Assembly: GCA_017405375.1 (NCBI GenBank)
Contig: JAFRAO010000008.1
Span: forward strand, 1 to 64,000
DNA from: a bacterium
GTDB lineage: Bacteria; Cyanobacteriota; Vampirovibrionia; Gastranaerophilales; Gastranaerophilaceae
DNA length: 64,000 bases
Direction: 5' to 3'
The stretch's first letter is position 1, and every line of letters starts with the position of its first letter. Below, piece by piece: positions 51,948 to 60,125 of the stretch. Both the position numbers and the translations under genes were made by a program. A model generated the notes under the pieces. That model saw only the letters and a program-made list of their open reading frames with translations, searched no databases and had not been told where the DNA came from.

Positions 51948-53459
51948 TACCGATTCAATATCATATCCATCTTCATTCATATTTAAGAAATTTTGTTCAA
52001 GAAATGCCCTGCCTTCAGGCGACATTACTGCTTCTTCATAAGATGAAAAATTATTTTTTTGCATTATTTCCCTAAATTTATTAGCTATTTGACCAAGATT
52101 TATTTCTTTCTGTTCAACAACTTCTCCATCTTTCTCTATATTAAATTTTATAGGATTATCATATGTAACTTCACTCTCTATCGGAATATTTTTTGCTTTT
52201 TTATATAATTCATCATTTCTTACTAATGTATCTAATGAAGCACAAAGTTCCATAATATCGTGATTTCTTGAACCACCACCAGGTACAGCTTGCATTACAT
52301 GATACAACTCGTGCATAACAGTAGAAGATTTTGGCATATTAAAATCTTTTCTCCTATCATTACTGTAAATAACTACATCTTTTTTCCAAAAAGAGCCACT
52401 ATCTTTATCTTCATAACTTTCATAAGCTGTGGAAGAACCTTCTTTTTGGATTACTCTAATAATAGACAATTCTTCTTTTGATATGTTATGTTTTTGGATA
52501 AAATCTCTATACATTTCATTTTGCAAGTCTTTTGTCTGTTCAAGAATTTCAGGTGTCATCATTACTGAGTGATCACGATGTATATTAAAACTAAACATAT
52601 TAATTGCGCTTCGAAAACTATCAGGAGTCGAAGGATTATCATAAAGTTCAGTTAATTCACGATTTTTATCTGCATATTTACCTAATATTTCTGAATTTTC
52701 ATCAAAGCCTCGCGATTTTTTTATATTACCGTTACTTTTTACTAATTTATTAAAATATAGAAAAGATTTACACGTTTTTATATCATTAATATCAATACTT
52801 CCATCAGGTTTTCTTTTTATTTGTGATAAAAATTTATTGTATTTTTTTAATTCTTCTTCATTAAGACCATCTTTATACTGTTTTGATTCAGATAATAAAC
52901 TTTTAAAATCTTCTTCTGTTATTTCAATTTTATTTCCTGAAACAGGAGAAAGCATAGCATCATCTGAAGAATTACGCTGCATTAAATCATCAAAATTTGT
53001 TGTTGGGTCTAAACCTTTAGATGCTTCTATTGATTGTTCTTGTTCCCATAATTTTGCGTCCAACACCATACGTATCGGGTCTTGTTTTTTATCCAATATG
53101 TTATATATTTTTTTACTTAACTCAGATTTATATTTATAATATTCATAGCTGCTATTTTCTGCTTTATCAACTATTTCTAAACATTTAGCCTTTGATTTAT
53201 CATCTTTTATTAAATTACACCTGTTTTCTAATTCTGCACGGATAGTTGATAATTTTGCAAGTTCAGCCATTTCATTATACGCAGATGAAGAGTCTTTAAC
53301 TTTTTGCATTTTCTCATTCATTCTTTGTAAAGTAAATATATCAACATCCTTACAATCAGCATGTCGAAGGCAGGCATCTTCTGGTGAACCTTTTTTAAAT
53401 GATGGAGGATAAAACGAAAAACCACTCGCATCAGGCATTTCAGGATATATTTTTATCAT
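51942..53459 (-). CDS. Large protein with HExxH zinc-peptidase motif
   Basis: 505 residues, no signal peptide or membrane helix. The first 380 residues are helical and charged with no domain I recognise; N-terminal Cys (EDACLRHADCKDVD, ENRCNLI) are unusual for a cytosolic protein. The metal site is MHELYHVMQ (about 381-389), a full HExxH, and NHDIMELCASLD about 18 residues on provides a candidate third ligand Glu, as in gluzincin-type folds. An oxidative GSFWKKDVVIYSNDRRKDF segment precedes. Possible effector or toxin-like protease exported without a Sec signal; equally possible is an intracellular peptidase. It stands alone. Confidence 0.7.
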   Translation of the reverse strand: MIKIYPEMPDASGFSFYPPSFKKGSPEDACLRHADCKDVDIFTLQRMNEKMQKVKDSSSAYNEMAELAKLSTIRAELENRCNLIKDDKSKAKCLEIVDKAENSSYEYYKYKSELSKKIYNILDKKQDPIRMVLDAKLWEQEQSIEASKGLDPTTNFDDLMQRNSSDDAMLSPVSGNKIEITEEDFKSLLSESKQYKDGLNEEELKKYNKFLSQIKRKPDGSIDINDIKTCKSFLYFNKLVKSNGNIKKSRGFDENSEILGKYADKNRELTELYDNPSTPDSFRSAINMFSFNIHRDHSVMMTPEILEQTKDLQNEMYRDFIQKHNISKEELSIIRVIQKEGSSTAYESYEDKDSGSFWKKDVVIYSNDRRKDFNMPKSSTVMHELYHVMQAVPGGGSRNHDIMELCASLDTLVRNDELYKKAKNIPIESEVTYDNPIKFNIEKDGEVVEQKEINLGQIANKFREIMQKNNFSSYEEAVMSPEGRAFLEQNFLNMNEDGYDIESVL

Positions 53460-53688
53460 AAAGTTCTCTTCTTCTTTTCTTGTTTATTACTATACCTAAT
53501 ATATATAAAACATTTTACAAACAATAATTTCAATTTGATAAATTTTGCTTAACATTATAAAACAGAGTATTCATGACGTTTTAAGCTACTTTAAATATAA
53601 TAATAAATTTACATATCTTAATTATTCTTTACAATAGTTTTTCAGCATTTTTAATATAGAAAAAATTATTAAGATTTTTTGAATATAG

Positions 53689-53716
53689 TTGAAAATATTT
53701 AACGAAAAGGTATAAT
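53689..53716 (+). promoter_or_regulatory. Promoter of tRNA-Arg
   Basis: TTGAAA (53689-53694), 16 bp, TATAAT (53711-53716), 16 nt upstream of the mature tRNA 5' end. The rest of the 53460-53688 gap is AT-rich and shows nothing else. Confidence 0.75.
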
Positions 53717-53732
53717 TAAATAATGAAGGTAA

Positions 53733-53805
53733 GTGCCCGTAACTCAGTGAATAGAGTATCAGAGTCCGAACCTGAAGGTCATGGGTTTGAATCCCATCGG
53801 GCACA
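53733..53805 (+). tRNA. tRNA-Arg (CCG anticodon)
   Basis: Full cloverleaf: acceptor GTGCCCG/CGGGCAC (7 bp), D arm ACTC/GAGT, anticodon stem TCAG(A)/(C)CTGA with loop GTCCGAA giving anticodon CCG, variable loop AGGTC, T arm ATGGG-TTTGAAT-CCCAT, discriminator A. The 31-39 pair is an A-C mismatch and position 32 is G, both unusual. CCA is not encoded; a run of T follows at once and probably ends transcription. Confidence 0.92.
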
Positions 53806-53907
53806 TTTTTTAATATAAATACTCTAAATCCAGTATTTATAAAATCTTTCAAAATTGATATAATAGGCACAAAAATACAATATTTGTATTATTATATAAG
53901 AAGATAC

Positions 53908-54549
53908 ATGAGTAACAGTTACAATAACAGTTTTAATAATCCGAATTCTTCAAGAAGTCTTCCGATAATAAAGGAAAGAGTTTCTTTAATTTCTGCAGAA
54001 ATGTATAAACGTTTTTGTTTATATCAGCATGCCAATGAAAATACAAGTGAAATTTTCGCTTATATGGCACAGTTTATACAAGATTTGATTGAAAATTTAA
54101 AGCAGTCTTTTGCGGCAAGAAATGTTGCGACTGAAAACATTTGGGCTAAATTTGATACAAAAGCTCCGGCAATAATTATAAACATATTATGGCAGCAATA
54201 CAGCTTTACTATGCGATGCAATTTTAAACCGCAAGTTTTATACAGAGAAAATGACCTTGGCACATATACCGGCAGAATTATGGCTATAAAGGGTAACTAT
54301 TTTGATGTTGTAAGTAATGCTAAAACAACAGATGATGAAATGGCTGCTCTTTTGGATAATGAAATTGCATCATTGTATGTACCTTCTGATAAAATGAAAG
54401 ATACAATTTTAAAACCAAAACATTCTGCTTCAGATTACAAAATTAAACAAATAGATGCAGGGAGCGAATTTCCGCTAAAAATTACAGAAGCAATTTGCGG
54501 AAGCACTATTTATCACGAAGAGGGTAGCCGTAAAAGTTTTAATATATAG
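53908..54549 (+). CDS. Hypothetical protein, about 213 residues
   Basis: I do not recognise the family. It begins MSNSYNNSFNNPNSSRSLP (Asn/Ser-rich, disordered). A helical segment follows (AEMYKRFCLYQHANENTSEIFAYMAQFIQDLIENLK), then an alpha/beta part with YSFTMRCNFKPQVLYREND, GTYTGRIMAIKGNYFDVVSN and IASLYVPSDKMKD. The strand-rich middle could be a small PilZ-like or barrel fold, but signatures are absent. No signal peptide is present. ATG 53908 is preferred to the in-frame ATG 53884. It converges with the gene at 54556. Confidence 0.65.
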   Translation: MSNSYNNSFNNPNSSRSLPIIKERVSLISAEMYKRFCLYQHANENTSEIFAYMAQFIQDLIENLKQSFAARNVATENIWAKFDTKAPAIIINILWQQYSFTMRCNFKPQVLYRENDLGTYTGRIMAIKGNYFDVVSNAKTTDDEMAALLDNEIASLYVPSDKMKDTILKPKHSASDYKIKQIDAGSEFPLKITEAICGSTIYHEEGSRKSFNI

Positions 54550-54555
54550 TTTTGT

Positions 54556-54804
54556 CTATTCAGACATATTGCAAGATATTTCTGCAATAACTCTTTGCAC
54601 ATCAGGTCCGCCTAATGTTATTTCCATCAACAATGCAGGTCTTATCATTAAGGTTTCCTGATAAGCCATATTGTCTATATCAATAATATTAAACTCCAAA
54701 AAATCCTCTTCTGCTTGAATTAGTTTCACATATTCATTTCCGCCGACCCACTTTATGAACATGTACTGTCCTTCTAAATCTTTTAATTTTTCAATAATAT
54801 TCAT
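54556..54804 (-). CDS. Small conserved-looking protein, 82 residues
   Basis: Compact soluble protein with a strand-rich centre: LEGQYMFIKWVGGNEYVKLIQ, FLEFNIIDIDNMAYQET and LLMEITLGGPDVQRVIAEI. Helical ends and a central hydrophobic strand set suggest a small SH3- or Sm-like barrel. The repeated pattern (short barrel under 100 residues) is similar in style to the protein at 11175, but the sequences are not alike. Function unknown. The start ATG is at 54804; no strong ribosome site was noted. Confidence 0.6.
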   Translation of the reverse strand: MNIIEKLKDLEGQYMFIKWVGGNEYVKLIQAEEDFLEFNIIDIDNMAYQETLMIRPALLMEITLGGPDVQRVIAEISCNMSE

Positions 54805-54898
54805 ATACTATCCTATCTTATAATATAATCACCATAATACTATTTTAGTTATTTTTTTACCAAAGTCAAAATACAAAAATATGATTTTGGGTTTAATA

Positions 54899-56572
54899 CT
54901 ATAAATTCAATAATTCTTTCACATCTCTACGTTTAATTTTTCTTGTTGTAGTCTTTGGCAAAGGAGTTTTATTAACAATTATATTAACAGGACGTTTATA
55001 TGGTGCCAAATGAGAAGACAATGATTTAACTTCATCTCGAACCATTCTGTTAAGTTCTTCGTCAGATTTACCGTTCATATATACATCTCTTGGAACAATA
55101 ATTGCAACAATTTCTTCAGTACCGCTCTTTGTACCGCCAACGCGAGAAGAACCCAATACGCAAACTTCCGCGAAATTGTTACTTGATTCCAAAACAGCTT
55201 CGACTTCTTCTGGAAATACTTTTTTACCGCCGGATAAAACAATCATATTTTTGATTCTTCCTGTAATATGAATATGATTATCCTTATCAAGATGACCAAT
55301 ATCACCTGTATGTAGCCATCCATCAGGGTCAATGGTTTGTGCGGTTAATTCAGGTTGATTATGATAACCTTTCATAACTGACGGACCTTTTAATTGTATT
55401 TCACCTGTTTCAGAATCAATACGATATTCAAAACTTGATAGAGGTTTACCTACGGAAGTATAATCCTTACGTTTGTCATAATTTACTGATACAACAGGAC
55501 TTGTTTCAGATAATCCGTAGCCTGCAAATACTTTAATACCAATTGTTTCAAAGAAATTTGCAACATTTTTATCAATAGGCGCACCACCTGAAATACAACC
55601 TTTGAATTGACCGCCAAAATTGTCATGTATCTTTTTAAACAATAATTTTTTTAATCTGAATGACGGAATAAATTTAGCGATATTAAACATTATAGGAAAA
55701 ATTCTTTTTGCCATAGGATTTGAATTTATTTCATTTTCAATTCCGGCTTTCAATAATTTTAAAAATGCAGGAACAACAATCATAAATTGAACATGTTTTT
55801 CTCTCATAATCATTAAAATATCTTTTGGTTTTAACGATTGAGTGTAATAAATAGACAATCCCCAGTATAAGAACGTACAGAAACCGACCGTAAGTTCAAA
55901 TAAATGATTCATTGGTAATATCGACAAAACTTTTGTATTTTCGTCAGGATTTAAGAAGTTTGGAAATACCTGACTTAAATCGTTAAGCTGTGAGAGCATG
56001 TTTCTGAAAGAAATTTCAACACCTTTAGGGCTTCCGGTTGTACCTGACGTATAGATAATGAATGCGGTTGATTTAGAACTTCTGTGGCGCCATTTGCATT
56101 GAGGATTTGAATCTATTGTGTATAGACTTTGCAAAGTCATTTTATAACTTGGTTCGTCCATAACAATAATATGTTCAATAGATGTAACTTCTTTTTGAAT
56201 TTCCAATGCTTTTTCAATATAACTTTGAGAAACCAAAAGCACACGTGGCTGACAGTCAGACAAAATCGAAATCAACTCATATTTTGTAAGTTTAATATCT
56301 AACGGTACAGTTGTTGCGCCTGATAATATAGATGCAAAAACGCATGCTCCGTATTCCGGTTTTGATTCTGATAGTATAGCAATTCTGTCATTTTTTTGAA
56401 TTTCTACTTCATTAATCAAATAACTTGCAAGTTTTCTTGATTGCAAGCCTATTCCCTTATAAGTGAATTCTTTCCACCCTAAAGCCGTTTTGATTCCGAG
56501 CGCTACTCTGTCGCTATAAATATCAGTTTTATCTTCTAATAACAAAAGAACATTGTTTGATCTATATCTCAT
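54899..56572 (-). CDS. AMP-forming acyl-CoA synthetase (long-chain fatty acid type)
   Basis: ANL-superfamily enzyme of about 557 residues that activates a fatty or related acid as acyl-AMP, then acyl-CoA or acyl-carrier. Core motifs are intact: IIYTSGTTGSPKGVE (P-loop), VFAGYGLSETSPVVSVNYD, GWLHTGDIGHLDKDNHIHITG, and the C-terminal APYKRPVNIIVNKTPLPKTTTRKIKR with the catalytic Lys. The N-terminal half has DRIAILSESKPEYGACVFASIL. Likely role: fatty-acid recycling into phospholipids, or supply of a lipid acyl group. ATG 56572 is chosen because GAAGGTGAGG precedes it; the in-frame TTG at 56587 overlaps that site. Confidence 0.92.
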   Translation of the reverse strand: MRYRSNNVLLLLEDKTDIYSDRVALGIKTALGWKEFTYKGIGLQSRKLASYLINEVEIQKNDRIAILSESKPEYGACVFASILSGATTVPLDIKLTKYELISILSDCQPRVLLVSQSYIEKALEIQKEVTSIEHIIVMDEPSYKMTLQSLYTIDSNPQCKWRHRSSKSTAFIIYTSGTTGSPKGVEISFRNMLSQLNDLSQVFPNFLNPDENTKVLSILPMNHLFELTVGFCTFLYWGLSIYYTQSLKPKDILMIMREKHVQFMIVVPAFLKLLKAGIENEINSNPMAKRIFPIMFNIAKFIPSFRLKKLLFKKIHDNFGGQFKGCISGGAPIDKNVANFFETIGIKVFAGYGLSETSPVVSVNYDKRKDYTSVGKPLSSFEYRIDSETGEIQLKGPSVMKGYHNQPELTAQTIDPDGWLHTGDIGHLDKDNHIHITGRIKNMIVLSGGKKVFPEEVEAVLESSNNFAEVCVLGSSRVGGTKSGTEEIVAIIVPRDVYMNGKSDEELNRMVRDEVKSLSSHLAPYKRPVNIIVNKTPLPKTTTRKIKRRDVKELLNL

Positions 56573-56858
56573 ATTCCTCACCTTCAATCCAATTTATTCA
56601 AAAATTATACCCGAAATCCTACGTGGCTGTCAATTTTACTATGCAAGTAACAGTAGTATATATGGAGTATTTTTGAATCCACACATACATTATGCGTACT
56701 ATTTTTGTAAATAAATTATGTAAAAAAACTTAACATTATTGTATAATAGAAAAGGAAAATATTGACTTTTACAAAATCATTATTAAAAAGAAAGAGAGAA
56801 TAATAGCATATATTAAATTCAACTGCAAGGTTGAGTTTAAAAGAAAGGAGATGATACT

Positions 56859-58187
56859 ATGGGCATGGCAGCATCGCAGGCACGGTATTTGAGTTTAGCC
56901 GCAAGGAAAACTAACGTAGAATATGAAGGACAACAAATAAACCAAGCAAGAACGGCATTGGGTAATCAAACGGCGACTTTATGGAATCAACAGTTGGCAT
57001 TGAGTGTACCAACTTGTCCTAATATAACTGACTATACAACAGTACAATACCGCTTCAACGATGGATACAATGATTACGTTATTTCATCTCTGCAATCAAC
57101 AAATTATACTGACCCTCAAACAGGAATACAGTATAACAAACAAGTTACTTATTACTATAATCAAGATATCTTTAAAGGTGTTCAATTCAAAAATTCAAAT
57201 CCACAAATACAATGGATTGAACCATATTGGACAGAAACAACAAATTTAATCGGAAAAGAAGATTCATTAATCTATGTAGATGCAACAAACGGTTATAAAA
57301 TGATAGATAAAGATGGCAATACTGTTGCCGCAACCGAAGCTGAAGTTGTAGCTCCTGACTCTGATGATTATAAACATTATCTGCAAGCAAATGGAATAGA
57401 CGTAAACAGCACATCAATAACATTAAACAAATATTCTTATACTGATGCCAGTGGTAAAGAACACGTTGTATTTATGGAAGAACCAGCTGAAGCTCCGACG
57501 GACGGACAAAAATATGCAACACAAACGCTAATAGACAGTAAGCATTATATGGCTGGAAATTCTATCGTAGAACAATATGACCCTAGTAATCCTGAACAGA
57601 GTGTCGCTGTTGAACAGCTAAGACATGATTTTCCTGGAGAAAAAATATCAAGCGCTAAAGATGACGAAATTTTTGTATTTAAAAAGAACGATCAGGTTTA
57701 TTACGTAACAAAAGAAGAGCTCGATGCGTGTATAGCTAGTGGTGCTGATGCAAATAAATCAGACCAATTCCAAATATCTTCCGGCATTGATTATCAAATG
57801 GCATTAAATCAATATTATACCGGAACTATAAGTGAACATGTTGAAAATACTGAATATGCGATTATGGACGATTCATCGGGTTCAGGAAGATATGCAAATA
57901 TCAAGTTAGAATCAATGAGTGAAACGTTTGAATTATCATCAGAAGAAGTAAGTAACGAGTCAGCATATAATGATGCGATGAATCAGTATTACTACAACGT
58001 AACTTGTTATGAAAAAACTTTGGCTGATATAAACGCGAAAACTTCAATAATACAAGAACAGGACAGAACTCTTGAGTTAAGGTTGAAACAGCTTGAAACT
58101 GAACAAAGCGCACTAAAAACAGAGATGGATGCCGTTAAAAGTATTATTAAAGATAACGTTGATAAAACATTCAAAACATTTAGTTAA
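56859..58187 (+). CDS. Large protein with MGM N-terminal signature, first gene of an unrecognised cluster
   Basis: 442 residues, no Sec signal peptide. Three parts: a helical N-terminus (about 1-50) reading MGMAASQARYLSLAARKTNV then EGQQINQARTALGNQ; a long beta-like Tyr/Asn/Thr-rich middle (about 55-370: RFNDGYNDYVISSLQ, KQVTYYYNQDIFKG, QYYTGTISEHVENTEYAIMD); and a coiled-coil C-terminus (about 370-442: TLELRLKQLETEQSALKTE, IIKDNVDKTFKTFS). Helical ends around a variable core is the general layout of flagellin-like and hook-associated proteins; I see no signature that proves it. The N-terminus resembles that of the protein at 59643. The leader (about 56745-56858) has a TCAAC/GTTGA hairpin just before AAAGGAG. 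Confidence 0.75.
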   Translation: MGMAASQARYLSLAARKTNVEYEGQQINQARTALGNQTATLWNQQLALSVPTCPNITDYTTVQYRFNDGYNDYVISSLQSTNYTDPQTGIQYNKQVTYYYNQDIFKGVQFKNSNPQIQWIEPYWTETTNLIGKEDSLIYVDATNGYKMIDKDGNTVAATEAEVVAPDSDDYKHYLQANGIDVNSTSITLNKYSYTDASGKEHVVFMEEPAEAPTDGQKYATQTLIDSKHYMAGNSIVEQYDPSNPEQSVAVEQLRHDFPGEKISSAKDDEIFVFKKNDQVYYVTKEELDACIASGADANKSDQFQISSGIDYQMALNQYYTGTISEHVENTEYAIMDDSSGSGRYANIKLESMSETFELSSEEVSNESAYNDAMNQYYYNVTCYEKTLADINAKTSIIQEQDRTLELRLKQLETEQSALKTEMDAVKSIIKDNVDKTFKTFS

Positions 58188-58235
58188 TAAACTTAACTTA
58201 ATCTATGGATACCTGAAAAATTGGAGAAATAAATT

Positions 58236-59102
58236 ATGTCATACAAAAACGATGGATTACTTGTAATAGCAAATAAATTTGGTTCAGCCTCAGGCGATGC
58301 AAAGGTACTGTTGTACGAAACATACGACCGTTTAAGAGATTTGACCGTATCAGGCTCAGCAAGCTCAGGAACAGGTTTTGAACTTGCAGGCGGAGCATTG
58401 TATAAATTGGCGAGTTTATTTGCACCATCAGCATTTATGACAGCTATGGGCGGAACAGAATCGTTTAACATCCCGGGTACATCATACTGGTCGCCGATAA
58501 CAGGTTCAACCGCCCAAGTAAAAGGGACAACTTCTGCTTTCGGTATTGGAAATTTAGGTAATTATTCAGGATTTCCAAGCGGTGCAGCAGGATTATCTCT
58601 TAGCGGATTTGCAACTGGCGGTGCTGCATCTATTGTTGATGATTTACTTTCAGGATTCGGAACTTCAGCAACAAGTGTTTCAACAGGTACGGTTACAGGC
58701 GGAGCATCTGCAATCGGTGCAGTTGCAGATGTTGCAAGTGCTACTGCATACGGAGTCGGCACTGCAAACGGTTACGGTTTAGGTTTACAAAATGTTGTCA
58801 TGCCCCTTGCGGGTATTATATCAGGTTGGGGCGGAATTATGACTGCTGCTGCCCCATATTTGGGCGAATACGGATTGCCGGCAGTTGTCATGGGTAATTT
58901 GATGCAAGGTACGTCGTCTGCCGCACTTGCTGCATATCAACGTGTTTCTCAAAATATTTTAGCAAATGCTGATACTATTTTGTCTAACAAAGTTAGAAAT
59001 ATTGAAACTGTTTGCAAAATGTTAGATACCCAAGGCGAAATCGTTAGAAAAATGTTAAAAGAAGGTATGGATTCAGATTCAAAAGCGATTGGAAACTTAT
59101 AA
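58236..59102 (+). CDS. Gly/Ala/Ser-rich protein of the unrecognised cluster
   Basis: 288 residues, no signal peptide, visibly richer in G and C than its neighbours. The N-terminus (MSYKNDGLLVIANKF, YETYDRLRDLTVSGS) is helical. The middle is very rich in Gly, Ser, Thr and Ala (TTSAFGIGNLGNYSGFPSG, ALSGFATGGAASIVDD-like). A hydrophobic stretch GLQNVVMPLAGIISGWGGIM then AAPYLGEYGLPAVVMG (about 185-220) could insert in a membrane. The C-terminus is a charged helix (RNIETVCKMLDTQGEIVRKM). Hydrophobic patches with helical ends are also seen in translocator proteins, but this is only a resemblance. It follows the first cluster gene by 48 nt. Confidence 0.72.
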   Translation: MSYKNDGLLVIANKFGSASGDAKVLLYETYDRLRDLTVSGSASSGTGFELAGGALYKLASLFAPSAFMTAMGGTESFNIPGTSYWSPITGSTAQVKGTTSAFGIGNLGNYSGFPSGAAGLSLSGFATGGAASIVDDLLSGFGTSATSVSTGTVTGGASAIGAVADVASATAYGVGTANGYGLGLQNVVMPLAGIISGWGGIMTAAAPYLGEYGLPAVVMGNLMQGTSSAALAAYQRVSQNILANADTILSNKVRNIETVCKMLDTQGEIVRKMLKEGMDSDSKAIGNL

Positions 59103-59171
59103 TATTTGTTGTTTATTTTTGTTAAAATATGTTAAAATACCAATAAATAAGCTAAAGTTTATAAAAATACA

Positions 59172-59217
59172 ATCCGATAATATACTCGGATATGAAAAAC
59201 TTCGTTTTTCGAGTATA
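59172..59217 (+). promoter_or_regulatory. Pair of mutually exclusive hairpins upstream of the third cluster gene
   Basis: Hairpin 1: ATCCGA (59172-59177) with TCGGAT (59186-59191). Hairpin 2: TATACTC (59181-59187) with GAGTATA (59211-59217), stacked on GAAAAAC (59194-59200) with GTTTTTC (59204-59210) through loop TTC. TATACTC and TCGGAT overlap, so only one hairpin can form at a time. Located in a 250-bp gap, 136 nt ahead of the next start codon. The remaining gap holds only AT-rich sequence and a TATAAT-like box near 59310. Confidence 0.5.
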
Positions 59218-59352
59218 ATAGATGAAAATAGATTGTGTAATGTAATATGATTAAGATATGTTACAAAATTATTGAAAATTAGTCAATAAATTGAGTTTCG
59301 TATTTTTATATAATATGTAAGGCAATCTATGAAGTTCATAAAGGAGAACGTT

Positions 59353-59628
59353 ATGTTCCAAATGGAAGCTTTACAGACAAACTTTAAAAGATTCGTGAAT
59401 TTTTGTATGTATACGAAAAATTATTTTACAAGAAAAAATCCGTTAAAAGCATTCGTAACTGACATAATCGCAGGTATAAAAGATGCATTGACAGTTCGAA
59501 CAAAACTAAAAATGGCAACATACAGATTGAATTATCACAAATATCAACTAAATAAAATGGAAGCATTAATTGCGGAAAACAATCAACACAATTTTTTAAA
59601 GGGTAAAAATTTAAACGAAACAAGATAA
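59353..59628 (+). CDS. Small basic protein of the unrecognised cluster
   Basis: 91 residues from ATG 59353, which has an excellent ribosome site (AAGGAG, 7-8 nt). The product is helical, basic and aromatic: MFQMEALQTNFKRFVNFCMY then TKNYFTRKNPLKAFVTDII and the final LNYHKYQLNKMEALIAENNQ. No signal peptide or known domain. It is separated from the next gene by 14 nt and is surely cotranscribed with it. Small basic helical proteins of this size occur as chaperones or building blocks of secretion machines; there is no direct evidence for either here. Confidence 0.7.
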   Translation: MFQMEALQTNFKRFVNFCMYTKNYFTRKNPLKAFVTDIIAGIKDALTVRTKLKMATYRLNYHKYQLNKMEALIAENNQHNFLKGKNLNETR

Positions 59629-59642
59629 AGGAACAAATAAAA

Positions 59643-59969
59643 ATGGGTATGTTAACGTCAGCATCAAGAATGTATAACTTGAAATCTCAAATAACAGATT
59701 TGGAATTTGAACGTGAACAACTTGTTCAGGCAAAATCTGATTTAGCATCACAGCAATCAATGTTAGTTAATGTAGGTAATGATGTAACTTCAAAAACTGT
59801 TCAAAAGCAGTTAAATGCTCGCCGCGAAAGACTACATTTATTAGAAAAAGCCCTTGACCAAAAACTATACTCAACAAATAATCAACTTGAATTACTACGA
59901 CGCGAATGCCAATTATGTGAAGGAAATTACAACAGGTCTGTAGGTGAAACTTTTAGCAATATGCGATAA
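59643..59969 (+). CDS. Coiled-coil protein with MGM N-terminal signature, last gene of the cluster
   Basis: 108 residues, all-helical coiled coil. The start MGMLTSASRMYNLKSQITDL then EREQLVQAKSDLASQQ parallels the N-terminus of the first cluster protein (MGM..S.[AS]R...L..[RK]......E.[EQ]..QA...L..Q). The rest is QKQLNARRERLHLLEKALDQKL and a Cys-containing LLRRECQLCEGN, then SVGETFSNMR. This shared start without Sec signal suggests both proteins pass through the same machine or pack together. It is followed 39 nt later by the cluster terminator. Confidence 0.75.
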   Translation: MGMLTSASRMYNLKSQITDLEFEREQLVQAKSDLASQQSMLVNVGNDVTSKTVQKQLNARRERLHLLEKALDQKLYSTNNQLELLRRECQLCEGNYNRSVGETFSNMR

Positions 59970-60007
59970 TTATACATTATAGCATTAGTTGTTTTATAAA
60001 ATTTATT

Positions 60008-60039
60008 ATGAAGTAACTTTTTTAAGTTACTTCATTTTT
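60008..60039 (+). terminator. Terminator of the four-gene cluster
   Basis: Perfect 12-bp stem ATGAAGTAACTT / AAGTTACTTCAT with loop TTTT, then TTTT. It lies 39 nt after the last cluster gene and before tig. Confidence 0.9.
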
Positions 60040-60125
60040 GCATGTTACATTTTAACGGATTTATCTTTACAATACATCTTTTTTTGTTATAATTTAATAA
60101 AAAACAGTTAAAAAAAGGTGCAATT

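Noticed and set aside
53622-53870. 82-codon minus-strand reading frame over the tRNA
   Set aside because: Its middle is the reverse complement of tRNA-Arg; such frames are a well-known artefact across tRNA genes.
57061-58113. Short frames inside the first cluster gene
   Set aside because: Other-frame and antisense shadows without ribosome sites; the 442-residue frame explains the region.
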